A stretch of 64,000 bases of DNA from NCBI GenBank assembly GCA_026873275.1, contig JANTUC010000008.1, positions 868,001 through 932,000 on the forward strand, written 5' to 3'. Made by a program: the position numbers and the translations under genes. The DNA is from Pseudopithomyces maydicus (lineage: Eukaryota; Ascomycota; Dothideomycetes; Pleosporales; Didymosphaeriaceae). Below, piece by piece: positions 53,334-63,271 of the stretch (its first letter is position 1; each line of letters opens with the position of its first letter). The notes beneath the pieces were generated by a model. That model made no database searches and had not been told where the DNA came from. It worked only from the letters and a program-made list of their open reading frames with translations.

Positions 53334-55273
53334 ATGTTTGGCTTTATCAATTTTCTCGAGATCTCTGTAGAGGCAGTTGATGAAGTCATCTTCTATGTAC
53401 TCTGTGAAATCCTCGATATTCCTCTCTGGACTGCGGCTGGATGGTCCGAATTTTTGGCACCGATCATTGTCTACATCTGCGCCTTCTTCGTCGGTCTCCG
53501 GGTTTCGAGGTGGGCCTTCGCCAAATACACCTTCGTCGCATCACTTTTATCTCCGCCTCGACCGCCCACGAAAGGTCGCGAGCGTCGCGCGTCCACGGAT
53601 ACAGCACCTCATCCACCGGTGGCTTTCCCCCTCCACCTTCTCCGTCTCCATTTAAGCCAGAAGACTTTTTCCTATTCAATGATATGCCGCGGGAGAAATT
53701 TTGGTGGGTAGACAAACGCCCTTACGCACAGCGGCTCAAGGAAGACAATGCGATCATGTATCGTAGCCTTTCTCGCGAACTCGCTCGCCAGGGATACAAA
53801 TTTGAGAGTCGCGGAAGATCGGTGACTTACGAAGAGCTTTGGACCGGTTCACACAGATCACAAAGCGGTTCACAGCAGGAGAACACCCGCATCAGCGCTG
53901 AGTCTGATGTGCACGAATCGCCTGGAGTCACTGAGGCCAGCGCACCATCTGAAGCGAATGACCCTCAACAATACCTTGTTGAATCTCTCCAGTGTCCTGA
54001 CGCTGCTCCTGCAGCTGACGCTGGTCGCGCCCACGTGCCGACTTCTACGGAAGAGATGACCAAACAAGAGGTTGAACCTCTCCAGGATGTCTGCGCCGAG
54101 AACACTCGTGCCAATCCTGTACCGGCCCCCGTGCCGGTGTCTACGGACGAGATGGCCAAACCAGCCGTCAGCGCTCCCACGTGGCTTCCCTCGAGCGGTC
54201 CTCAATATCATTTGCGTGGACCGGATCCCATTTTCAATAAACGCGTGCCTACGTGGCTACCCTCGAGCGGTCCTCAGTATCATTTGCGTGGACCGGATCC
54301 TAGATTCAATACACCTATTCCAGCGTGGAAACCTTCGAGCGGCCCTGAGAATTCTCGACGGGAACATGATATTCGTTCCATGAAAGAAGATGCGTCGTTC
54401 ACAAACAGCACAAAACAAAATGTGCCAACTGCGTCTACTCCAGAGCCAGCATCTATTTCTCCGAAACCAGCTGTTGCGATAATGACATCTGCTCAAGGTC
54501 CTGCGCCCAGGTCCCCTAGTTCCGCTTCCCGTCAGCATGTACCCCCGCGGCGCAACTTCCCAGGCTCTAAGACACACAGGACTGCCGCTCCTATTTCCGC
54601 CCCTACTCCTGCTCCAGTTCGTGCAGCTCCTACTCATGTTCCTATCCTTTCTACCGCTTCCAGCAAGCCCTTGGCCTTTACCAAAGGAGTATACGACATT
54701 TCTGAACAAGATTGGATGAGACCAATCTCTGAGATGCTTGCCCTTGATATTGGGCACTGGGGGATGTCAGAGGAAAAATTGATGGCATGGAAAGTGGCTC
54801 CGAAGGCCCTGGTGGTGAATCAATTCCAGGACAAAACGGCAGAAGATGAAGCGCGGGAAAACCCATTGACGCTCGCCTCGCGGTATGGGGGCATCGCCGT
54901 CGAACTGAAAAAATGCCTTGTTCTCCTACGCCTCCAGCTTGCCCACTCGCGCCATTTCTTCCGCCCGGATTTCGAGAACTTTTACGCCGTCCGGAGAATG
55001 ATCTTGACTGCGACTGCCTCTTTCACACGATTAAGCAATAGTAATCTGGACAACGAAGACTTTCCCGGTGCAGACTTTTCACTTTTCAGAAATGCTCTTG
55101 CATTTTTCGTAGACCACATCGCAGACGACCCAAAGTTTGAGGTATGGGTACGGGAAAACCGTCTGATGTATGGTGCCGAGATAATAGACGAAACAAAAAG
55201 GAAGGCAAAATACGTCCATGCTATAGCTGGAGGCAAGCACGCCCGAGAAGCGCATCAAGTCGCCGAGGCCTAA
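53334..55273 (+). CDS. Unknown protein with N-terminal membrane segment and 24-aa tandem repeats; apparent 1-nt frameshift
   Basis: Single-exon model, 646 aa after one missing base. I do not recognise the family. The N-terminus MFGFINFLEISVEAVDE is followed by a hydrophobic segment ('FLAPIIVYICAFFVGLRV'), probably one membrane helix. A proline-rich linker follows; here the frame breaks at the C5 run 53627-53631, and one added C gives VAFPPPPSPSPFKPEDFF. The next block ('REKFWWVDKRPYAQRLKEDN') looks ordered. A long S/T/P-rich region holds two near-identical 24-residue repeats and a degenerate third ('PTWLPSSGPQYHLRGPDP' core). The C-terminal 200 residues look globular and helical ('VELKKCLVLLRLQLAHSRHF', 'YAVRRMILTATASFTRLSNS'). 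An alternative is that the frame change marks a real two-gene boundary, but no start codon context supports that. Confidence 0.7.
54176..54358 (+). repeat. In-frame 72-bp (24-aa) tandem repeats
   Basis: Unit 1 is 54176-54247, unit 2 is 54248-54319, and a degenerate partial unit 3 runs to about 54358. The core is PTWLPSSGPQYHLRGPDP; units 1 and 2 are almost identical at the DNA level, which suggests a recent duplication. Confidence 0.85.
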
Positions 55274-56075
55274 CACATCCGCCTCTTAATGTTTTCCTTT
55301 TCTTGAATTGAGGTCGTTTTGCCTGATTTCGAGTCTTTCATCTGTTTTCTCTTTTTTGTCTTGTTTTCTATGCAAGTACAACAACTGGAGGCGCAAGAGG
55401 CCCCCTGATATCTTGCGCAGTTCAAACAGCATGATGACTAGGGTAAAATGATGTGTTTTGACACTTTGCTTGATTGCCGATTTTCTGTTCTTCTGTTCTT
55501 CTGTTCTTCTGTTTGTTGTTTGCTGCCCGCAATTTGTTTCCTCTACATGTCACCCGTTTATGGCGCAAATACATTTCGTAGACCTAATCAAATCTCTTCA
55601 TTCTCATCTGCTCTTTACTATGATAATTGATCTATTTTATAACAGTGTCGTAGTTCGGCGTGATCTAGTTTGACATAACCTATTCACCTAGTGTCTAAGG
55701 AAATTATGCCCGTTTCAAATTATTACAAAGGGGGTAATAGCTTTTTATTTATTATATGTATTTTTTTAATTTAGTTAATTACTCTACTACCACTTTCTTT
55801 CGCTATAAAATATATATAAGTATATAAGGAAACTAGTGGCGATTCTTTCATATTTAAAATAAGCTACCCCTCTTACCCTTATAGTAGCTATCTTATTAAA
55901 ATCTATTTTATATCAAGTTTTATAGTATTTGGTCTATTTAGACTGCAAAAGGTTCTATAAAATAAAATACTACATATCATACACAATAAGGTAATACAAA
56001 CATGAGTGCTTGCGTTGCCCATGTGTCATTGCTCGTCAAGCCAAATTTTCCACGTTGCACATTTGTTCATTTGTT
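55274..56075. other. AT-rich intergenic region containing one arm of an inverted repeat
   Basis: From about 55680 to 55990 the sequence is strongly AT-rich, unlike the neighbouring genes, with no open frames. It looks like a decayed repeat, possibly altered by repeat-induced point mutation. The stretch at 55708-55820 matches the reverse complement of 59485-59593. Confidence 0.6.
55708..55820 (+). repeat. AT-rich repeat copy A (inverted relative to copy B)
   Basis: Starts GCCCGTTT and contains AATAGCTTTTT, TTAATTACT and TATAAAATATATA. The same blocks occur in the same order on the minus strand from 59593 to about 59485. Identity is roughly 70 percent by eye. No clear target-site duplication was seen. 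Confidence 0.7.
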
Positions 56076-57224
56076 CTATCTTGGTAGGAGGTTGTGCATT
56101 CCACCTTTGGCCCACGAGAGGGGACCATGAGACTGATCGTGCTTTTGTTTATTAGCTTTCTTAGCATATGACCACTCGCTCTCTCGTAAGGCAATCGCCT
56201 CTTCCTTTTGTGATCTCTTTACTGCCAGAACGAGAGCTTGATGTTGTTGGACTCCGATGTTTTTGTTGGTTTGCTTTAGCAAACAGTTTTGTATGCCCAA
56301 TTCATCTCTGCGGACAATCTGGCGGCAGCCATGGTGATTTGGAGACATTGGTGGATTCTGGTACGTCGAAACAGAGCACGAGATTCGACACATACCCTTC
56401 GCTCTTGATGTCTTGGCTCGTCCCCGGTAAGATGACTTCGAGGCTATTGATCTGTCGAACGAAGGTGCACGCTGGATAATATGATGTTTTGCCGTCTTCT
56501 CGTGAACTACCTTGCTTGAATACTCCCAGAAGCCCAATAACTCGGGTTCCATATCTAGATTGAGCTTGCAGTGTCCTCTATCCCCCATATGGCTCTGAAC
56601 GGCGATCGTGCTATTTTTAGTCACACCGCAATACAAGCATTCGTGCCATTTCCGAACAATGGTAGATAGATAGCCCAAGAATGATTCAAGATCTGAAATC
56701 ATGGCAACATCGGGTACGAATAACCCGTGGACGGTGGACATGTGTAGGAGATTGCTCTTCAAGCCTTGAGCGTCAATTGCAAATTCTTGATGACAGAAAA
56801 GACAGCGATATGGCGAAGCAATATCGTTCTCGGGACATGGTATTGCATTCTTGCTGACGTCCTTGACAGCGATGGATGCAGGCTGAAGCCGGGTATTGAA
56901 AATGGCCAGTGATATCGACGGTAATGAGACAATCCGGCGTTTGATGTTGTAGACACTGCGGTCCGTTAGTTCAGTTGGGAAATGGAAGTGTAACACATAC
57001 TGCCACGGGCTTCTCATATGTTCTCTCTGAGCTTGTCCGTTCTCAAACGAGACTTGGCAATTGTTACATGTCCATGCCTTGGGAACACCTGATAGCTGAG
57101 AGAAGGGAACATGGTTGGCCGCAGTGGTGGCCGCAGTGGTGGCTGCAGTGGTGGCTGCAGTGGTGGCTGTTGTCGTAGTTCCTGTGGCCGTCATAATAAG
57201 ATTTCTATGGATTCGATGAAGCAT
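56076..57224 (-). CDS. Rei1/ZNF622-like zinc finger protein (pre-60S factor family)
   Basis: Two exons, 57224-57001 and 56955-56076; 367 aa. The layout matches Rei1/Reh1 cytoplasmic pre-60S maturation factors. First comes a U1-type C2H2 finger ('WTCNNCQVSFENGQAQREHM'), continued across the intron as SPWHVYNIKRR and 'IVSLPSISLAIF'. Then comes a second finger, 'YRCLFCHQEFAIDAQGLKSN' ... HMSTVHGLFVPD. The third is 'CLYCGVTKNSTIAVQSHMGD' ... GHCKL. The C-terminus is shorter than in true Rei1 and basic (SRAKGMCRISCS). Near the N-terminus a four-copy 12-bp repeat encodes TTAA-type residues. The start may be 57224 or the in-frame ATG at 57194. Because the canonical gene is usually longer, this is probably a divergent paralogue. 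It lies between the two inverted AT-rich repeats. Confidence 0.78.
   Translation of the reverse strand: MLHRIHRNLIMTATGTTTTATTAATTAATTAATTAANHVPFSQLSGVPKAWTCNNCQVSFENGQAQREHMRSPWQYVLHFHFPTELTDRSVYNIKRRIVSLPSISLAIFNTRLQPASIAVKDVSKNAIPCPENDIASPYRCLFCHQEFAIDAQGLKSNLLHMSTVHGLFVPDVAMISDLESFLGYLSTIVRKWHECLYCGVTKNSTIAVQSHMGDRGHCKLNLDMEPELLGFWEYSSKVVHEKTAKHHIIQRAPSFDRSIASKSSYRGRAKTSRAKGMCRISCSVSTYQNPPMSPNHHGCRQIVRRDELGIQNCLLKQTNKNIGVQQHQALVLAVKRSQKEEAIALRESEWSYAKKANKQKHDQSHGPLSWAKGGMHNLLPR
57121..57168 (+). repeat. 12-bp tandem repeat (GCAGTGGTGGCT)4 in coding sequence
   Basis: Four adjacent copies, differing at one base (C/T at the last position of the first copy). On the minus strand they encode the Ala/Thr repeat of the Rei1-like protein and keep its frame. 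Confidence 0.85.
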
Positions 57225-57637
57225 CAAGACTCATGTAACATGCCCTTTATATCTTCGCATCCCACGACAGCATTGAGTTGCGCAAGAAGACCTATTGCTC
57301 ATCGGGCTTGGCGTAAATGACTCATTTTGACGGAGGATCACCAAGCCTCACTTTGACCAAAGCCACATTGGTAGAAGGCTATGGCATTGAGTAGATTGTC
57401 TGCAAGGGGGCTTTTGAGCTGCAATCTTTAATGCGATGGGTTGCAGGTGTGCGAAGATGGTGTGGGCGAAGCATGCTCAGGCAGGAGCAACCTCGGCTCA
57501 GCTACAAACCCCGCCCCCATTCAGTTTGAGCTTTCATGCAACCCCATGAAATGATGAGTTCCATTGATTGTCTTTCGCAGTCCGGAGACTTTCTATAGAC
57601 GTTACATGTTATATTCTATAATCCCGGTGTTGCAATT
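57225..57637. promoter_or_regulatory. Divergent promoter of the Rei1-like and HCCA-isomerase-like genes
   Basis: About 410 bp between two divergent start codons. No coding exon or repeat is seen, so it presumably serves both genes. Confidence 0.5.
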
Positions 57638-59363
57638 ATGGTATCTTTCGAATTCTACTACGATGTGCGAACCCCCGAGCTCACTGTGAGCTTCTTCCCA
57701 CTACAGGCAGGCATACTGAATTGAGCAGATATCTTGCCCCTTTGCTTATATCGCCTCCACGCGGGTCGAGGCTCTCGCATTTCGAGCCGGTGCGACTCTG
57801 GAATGGCGACCTGTGCTCCTCGGAGCGAGTACGTAGTGCCCAGAAACAACGCAGAGACGTATTCTAAAATGACACAACAACCCAAGTTGACATAAAGCTG
57901 TATACTGTAACTGACCTTTTACCCCCAATCTCAGTCTATCGGGCCACGTCCGCACCACAGGGCGCAGCAGGTTCCGCGTCTGACGTGTTTAATCCGACCA
58001 AAAAAGCCGTGACTGCTGCGTCAATGCAGCGCACATTGCGAAGATACAATATCAAATACAATCCACCGCCGCAGCATCCGAGAAAGACGGTCAACGCATT
58101 AAGATTGTTATACGCCGTTGATGGAGAGGAAAGGAGTGTATTGAGTAAGATTTTGTTCAAGGCGTATTGGATCGATGGGAGGGATATCAGTGACGACGAA
58201 GAGCTGTTGAAGATTTTGCATGAGAGTGGAATTGCCAGTGCTAAAAAGTTATCCCAAGAGACATTCGGCGATATCCATGCAAGGAACAGGTTGGAGAAAG
58301 CCACCACGAATGCTATTGAGCGTGGTGCTTTTGGTGTGCCCGGCTTTTGGATTCCTAGGGAGAGATGGGCTGACGTAACTGGGGAGACAAAGGAGGGAAG
58401 ATTTTATTGGGGTCAAGATCGAATGCACTTTGTGGAAGCCTCTTTACTTGCGCAAAGGAATGGCGATCGATGGGAGAAAGTCCTCGGCTTGAAGAGCCTA
58501 ATGCCAAGGTGTGTACCTAATCGAAAAATTAACACTAGGATCAGACTGGAGTTTTGGTACGATTTCAGCAGTCCCTGGGCATTCTTGGGATGGACCCAGC
58601 TCGAACGTCTCAAGCGGACATTTGGTCACAACCTTGACATTGTCATGAAGCCATTTTTGCTCGGCATTTTGTTCCGAGAGTAAGATTAATTGCTCATAGA
58701 ATTGCTGCTATGTGCTAATATCTCGTCCTAGGATCGGTGCACCTAACCTTCCTTCAAGTGCTATCTCACCAACAAAAGCTGCATGGGCGCGACAAGACCA
58801 CGGCGACTGGGTCCGGTTCTGGAACGCGGTCAATCTCCAGGAAGGTAGTCCTGATAAACAAATCGATTTCCGGTGGGCCGGCGTCTTCCCTATTCGTACA
58901 CCGATGGTGCTGAGGTGTGCCATCGTAGACCCGGAAACTATTCCCTTACTCTGTCCGTATAATCCAAATATCTTACTTATTGCTTCTAATAGTTTTAGAC
59001 CGTGCCTGCTGGGAGAAGAATTTAAATGTGGCAGATGAATCCATCCTAGTTCAGGTTCTCAATAACGGAGGATATGATGGTCCTGAATTGCTGCGAAGGG
59101 CGAGCCAAACAGATGCCAAAAGACAACTACGCCAGCTCACCGCGCAAGCGAGAGAGTATGGGCTATGTGGAGTTCCGAGTTACCGCATTTTGGCCCAATC
59201 GGGGACTACCGAATGGGATTGTATTAGTGATGTTATATGGGGTCAGGATGAATTGAATGTGGTGGAGGATCTCATCGCAGGTTGGTCCACAGGAGATACC
59301 GAAACTCTCGCCAAACCAAGAGTGGCAACCTCAGCAAGTCAAAAGGAGTTTTTTCGACTATGA
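57638..59363 (+). CDS. Two-domain 2-hydroxychromene-2-carboxylate isomerase / GST-kappa-like protein
   Basis: Thioredoxin-fold DSBA/HCCA isomerase family protein with two tandem copies of the domain. Exons: 57638-57664, 57729-57828, 57935-58679, 58732-58952, 58993-59363; 487 aa. Domain 1 (about residues 1-235) starts FEFYYDISCPFAYIAST, with 'IYRATSAPQGAAGSASDVFN' after intron 2 and 'GAFGVPGFWIPRERW', then FYWGQDRM. Domain 2 (about 245-470) starts 'RLEFWYDFSSPWAFLGWTQL' and ends with 'YGLCGVPSYRILAQSG', then 'VIWGQDELNVVEDLIAGW'. The Ser-Ser-Pro of domain 2 is at the usual active-site place; domain 1 has SCP instead. The last intron is only 40 nt with a GTCCGT donor. Enzyme activity (isomerase or glutathione conjugation) is family-level inference. 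It lies between the two inverted AT-rich repeats. Confidence 0.85.
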
Positions 59364-60461
59364 CGAGGTACAATGGAAACCAGGAAATGATAGGGGTTAT
59401 ACGTTACTATATATAATAATTATATGTTACTTATAGTAGTGTTCAAACGTGAAAAAAAAACTTTAATTAGGTATATACTCTTAAATTATATATTTTATAT
59501 TTAGAGAAAGCGGCCTTAAAGTAATTAATTAAATAAAAATATATATAGTAAAGAAAAAGCTATTAGTCCCTTTTATAATCACTACAAACGGGCGTATATG
59601 ATCTCGAACTATATGCACGATAATATCGCACTGGGGACACTGCGACACCGCAACTCATATACCGAGTATCTAGTATAAAGAAAACATTGTTCAAGTATAG
59701 TATTATCCAATGACTCCGACTTTCTCCTGAGTGTATTTTGAAATCGTGCGAATTGAGATTTTAAGCCTGAGAATCGCCAGGCATCACCCTCTTGCAATGC
59801 ATGAATCTGTTAACCGAAGATTTATCCGCGACTGTCACCATCGTTAAACCCCAAGTTCACACTAGATATTGCTACTCACTGTGGCTCGAGCACATCATTT
59901 GACATGTTAATCGAGCTTTCCGTGCCGTTTTTCCTTACTGTAGATTCCCCATGGTTGGTCCTCTATCTATATATTCTTGCATATAATCGGTGCTGCACAG
60001 CCGCATCATGTTTCGAATACATTGCACATAGGCTAAACCTCTCGGCGATTAAATATCATCTCCATGGGTCTTTTTCTCTAGAACCCTTCTTGTCCCTGCA
60101 AATACCACACCCTCATTGGTTACAATATGTATGAAACGTAAACGACAGGGATCTTCAGAAGAGATCCCAACGAGCCTCGTTACAAACCTAATGGCAACTT
60201 TATGCACATCTCTGCCGCAGGATGTGGTGCATAAAAACAGATGTGGGGCTGTGTGAGCCTGCGTCTTTAGAGTTGATCAGGCACGGACGGAGATCAAGGG
60301 TGAGCGAAGTCGTAAAGTATATATTAAGTGCCATGCTTTGAATGGAAGTCTCTGGCATTTTTTATCTTTTCTCTCTTCTATGAGAGATATCTCTAGGTTC
60401 TTAGAGAAGTACTCTTTGTGCGACCACGCAATCTAAAATACTTTAAGCGTACGCAAACAGT
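59364..60461. other. Intergenic region containing the second inverted-repeat arm
   Basis: About 1.1 kb. The first 230 bp (59390-59600) are strongly AT-rich and hold the second repeat arm. The remainder is spacer and promoter of the next plus-strand gene. I see no coding region. Confidence 0.55.
59485..59593 (-). repeat. AT-rich repeat copy B (inverted relative to copy A)
   Basis: Reverse-complement counterpart of the 55708-55820 repeat, with its GCCCGTTT end facing outward at 59593. Together the two copies bracket a 3.9-kb segment with the Rei1-like and HCCA-like genes. Confidence 0.7.
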
Positions 60462-61562
60462 ATGCGTTCGGCCCCTTTTCGCGACGATAAAATAAACCAC
60501 CTTTCAGATGATTCAAATATGACAGATTTAACGGGAGTAGTACCTGATACTGCCCATGGCTATCAAACTCTTTCCGATTGTGAGGATCTGCCACCTGCTT
60601 CCGATCAGCATTCTACAAATATAGCACGAACAACAAGCGACCAAGGCTCTGATGTCCATCTTTCCAATACTGGCGACTTACGGCCTTCATCCCAACCAAT
60701 ATCTTTCTCCTCTACATGCTTGTCATCGAGACGTTCAACCTCACAACAATGTACGGGTTCTATTGCGCGTCTCCAGCGGCCAATCGAGCTCAATCTCGAC
60801 TTCAATGCCACGATCAACCCTCTTAAGCCACGCTCTGAGCTTGATATTCGCTATGACCTTGTTCGTAACTCGCGGAATCAAAATAAAGCCGCGCTCCGGT
60901 CACCTACACAGCTGCTAAAAGATCGATTAAACCTATCACCTATAAAGACGAAGCACACTGAAAAGAAACACACTTTCAAACCCCCCAGGCCTACGCTCAA
61001 CGGTTGCATCTTACCTGGGCCTGCTTTTCAAGTGGAGGCTTTTGTAGGTTCGTCTGTACGTGCGCGAATAGCAAAGAGCGAGCGACCAGCCTGGTGGTGT
61101 AAATTCGATAAGCTCGTAGTTTTCGACGGGGTCGAAGAAAGCGAGCCTGCAGGCTTGAAATTTCACACGCGATCGAGCAAGGGATTGTCAATTGCCCGGC
61201 GAAGAGGTGATGTCGAGACTGTAGTGGTTCCACTGGAATGCTTGCATTGCCAAGATATGCTCAATCGCTCTGAGTGGAAATACGATGTCCAGGTTTGCAA
61301 ACGCGGCGTATGCTGGGACTGTAGGGAGAGATGTCGATGGGAGATGGAACAGGAAATAATAGACGCGAACGACGAAAAGATAGAAGACGTAAAGACAGAT
61401 GCGAATAGAGTAAGAGCCGACAGTGTACTGCAGGATGACAAAGAGTTGGAAGATGAACTGTTCATTAAGACTGGTATTGAACAGCGACCTATGACGACAG
61501 CAGGGAAAGTCCGAGACGTCGAGGAACGACTTGAAGACATTATATCGTTGACTGACGCATGA
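60462..61562 (+). CDS. Unknown protein with cysteine cluster
   Basis: Single-exon, 366 aa, no family recognised. The N-terminal half is S/T/D-rich and probably disordered. The middle reads 'RSELDIRYDLVRNSRNQNKA', then 'PPRPTLNGCILPGPAFQVEA' and 'ARIAKSERPAWWCKFDKLVV', which looks conserved. Near the end a cysteine-rich segment has CLHC, then CKRGVCWDC and C, which could bind zinc. The C-terminal 70 residues are acidic helix (EMEQEIIDANDEK). The start at 60462 is the first ATG in the frame, preceded by a T/C-rich leader. It converges with the 61782 gene. Confidence 0.72.
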   Translation: MRSAPFRDDKINHLSDDSNMTDLTGVVPDTAHGYQTLSDCEDLPPASDQHSTNIARTTSDQGSDVHLSNTGDLRPSSQPISFSSTCLSSRRSTSQQCTGSIARLQRPIELNLDFNATINPLKPRSELDIRYDLVRNSRNQNKAALRSPTQLLKDRLNLSPIKTKHTEKKHTFKPPRPTLNGCILPGPAFQVEAFVGSSVRARIAKSERPAWWCKFDKLVVFDGVEESEPAGLKFHTRSSKGLSIARRRGDVETVVVPLECLHCQDMLNRSEWKYDVQVCKRGVCWDCRERCRWEMEQEIIDANDEKIEDVKTDANRVRADSVLQDDKELEDELFIKTGIEQRPMTTAGKVRDVEERLEDIISLTDA

Positions 61563-61781
61563 GAAATCAAGCGAAAGTTGGAAGCAATGGTAGCTCATGG
61601 GAAGCTACAGGCAACTGTTTTGTTTTGAGACCAAACGCGTAAAAAGTCATTTTTCCCTTGTCATTGCTGGACCAAATTCGTATTTTCAGGCTGCGAAGTT
61701 CGGCCACCGGCTGGAAGGGTAGTGTATACAACGCAATAAGGGTATAGACTGGAATGTTGAGGTGGAAAGTGGCATTTGTGT

Positions 61782-62666
61782 CTAGTCTAGATCCATGGCA
61801 TCATCCATGTATTCGTATGGGATATCTGCCATCTCCATTGAAGTATCTGTTCGCTGATGTTGTGTTTGTTGCTCAAAGTCATGGCTTGTGAATGTGTTCG
61901 GATCTGCATCTGGACACTCCTGGACGATGCCGTGAGCATGCTCACAACCAGCGAGCAGGTACTTAAGCATAATATCCAAGTCTAGCTCTTCTAGCCGAAC
62001 AGACTTCCTAGAGCTATTGTCTTTTACGTGTGTGACCTTCTCGTCCGCATCTTTCCACGCATTTCGGTAGTCCTTGGCCAGGCCAAGCTGTATACGCACG
62101 TCCTGGTTGCCCAGAGAAATATGCAGCGGACATTTAGGGTCGTCGAGCGCTTCGATGAGATTTGCGTGGAAAGCGTGCAGTGCGCGTGGTCGTGTATGAT
62201 GCAGTTCAGAGTTTGTGATGTATTTGAGGGCGTTGACGTTGGTACGAGGGGCATTTCCGGAAACATAGACGCCCGTGATTTCGAGAGAGACGGAGATGTA
62301 GCGCTCGAGGAGTGTGTAGAATTCAAAAAAGTCAACCTTGAACATGGACTCCGCTTGATTCTGCATCCGTCAGCTCTCTCAATATAAGCAGATCAAGAGG
62401 GATATGAATTGGCTTACACTATTCGTAGCGCGAATGAAAGAATACCGCAACTCGGCTCGGTCATCTATATTACTATTCTGACCAGCCTCGGTCCGCAAGA
62501 TCTTGATGGCGCGTAGATAGGATACAGCCAGTGATTCCGCCTTCCACTGTAGACGATTAAGTAGCCTTGTCGCTCTCGCCTTATCCTGCTTCAACTTCTC
62601 GGCCTTGGATTGCAACAGCGTCTCGAGTGATGTCTTGCGCGCATATCTGGAGTTTGCAAGCGACAT
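61782..62666 (-). CDS. Unknown helical protein
   Basis: Two exons, 62666-62418 and 62360-61782; 275 aa. No family recognised. The N-terminus is a basic coiled coil ('ETLLQSKAEKLKQDKARATR' and 'LLNRLQWKAESLAVSYLRAI'). After the intron, 'DFFEFYTLLERYISVSLEIT' and 'RALHAFHANLIEALDDPKCP' look ordered and helical. 'RLEELDLDIMLKYLLAGCEH' is a further helix before an acidic C-terminus (MEMADIPYEYMDDAMDLD). No signal peptide. The GT donor at 62417 is preceded by AATAGT and gives an in-frame NS-NQAESMFK junction. The start is the ATG at 62666. Confidence 0.72.
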
Positions 62667-63271
62667 GGCGATCACTACCTAGGCGCAAGAGATGTTGCAG
62701 TGCTCAGCGAGATTGCTGACCACAAGGCTTAGCCTCCAGCACTAGTTGCTTCAAGGAGTCTCGCGTTACGTTTGACTACGTATGAGGTGGCCAAGCAAAG
62801 GCAGTATGCTCACCACCAGTTATGCTTTCCTGGTGCATATCAAAGGCTGGAGTAGACACTCTAGTGCTACCTTAGCGTGCAGGGTGTTTATATGTGTTGG
62901 TTGCGCCAGGAAGGGCGCTAGCGGCTCGGCAGTGTGCTGTCTTGGCGTCACATGTGTACAGGGGCTCTGAGGTCGGAGCTCAGGGACATCTGTTTAGCAC
63001 GTTCATGTCTTCCAGGATTATTACGTGTCTGCCATCGACCAACACCTGATTGTTTTTGAGGGGCTCTCGCACGTATACACATGTATCTAGTAAGGGCTGA
63101 TGCGTCCCGGCTATGTACATATGTACATCGAATGTATGTAGGTACACATGCATGTGTACAACAAATACTGCATTTGGACACCGACCCAAATTGGGAACTT
63201 CCTAGGTATCAGAGACGTTGCCCAGAGCCTTTTCATGTGATTAGTGCCATGTTATCATCGCATGGATGGCA
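62667..63271. other. Intergenic region, possible third exon of the 63272 gene
   Basis: About 600 bp. On the minus strand 63193-62980 forms an open frame beginning after a TAG acceptor. It could be a third exon of the small gene at 63272-63630, but it contains simple TACATGTAC-type sequence and its coding status is doubtful. Otherwise nothing is seen. Confidence 0.4.

Noticed and set aside
55680..55990. Transposon coding region in the AT-rich islands
   Set aside because: No open frames or transposase motifs are visible; only the inverted repeat similarity can be supported.
58510..58545. 30-nt intron between the two HCCA domains
   Set aside because: GT and AG ends exist but 30 nt is too short for a spliceosomal intron, and the frame is open without removing it.
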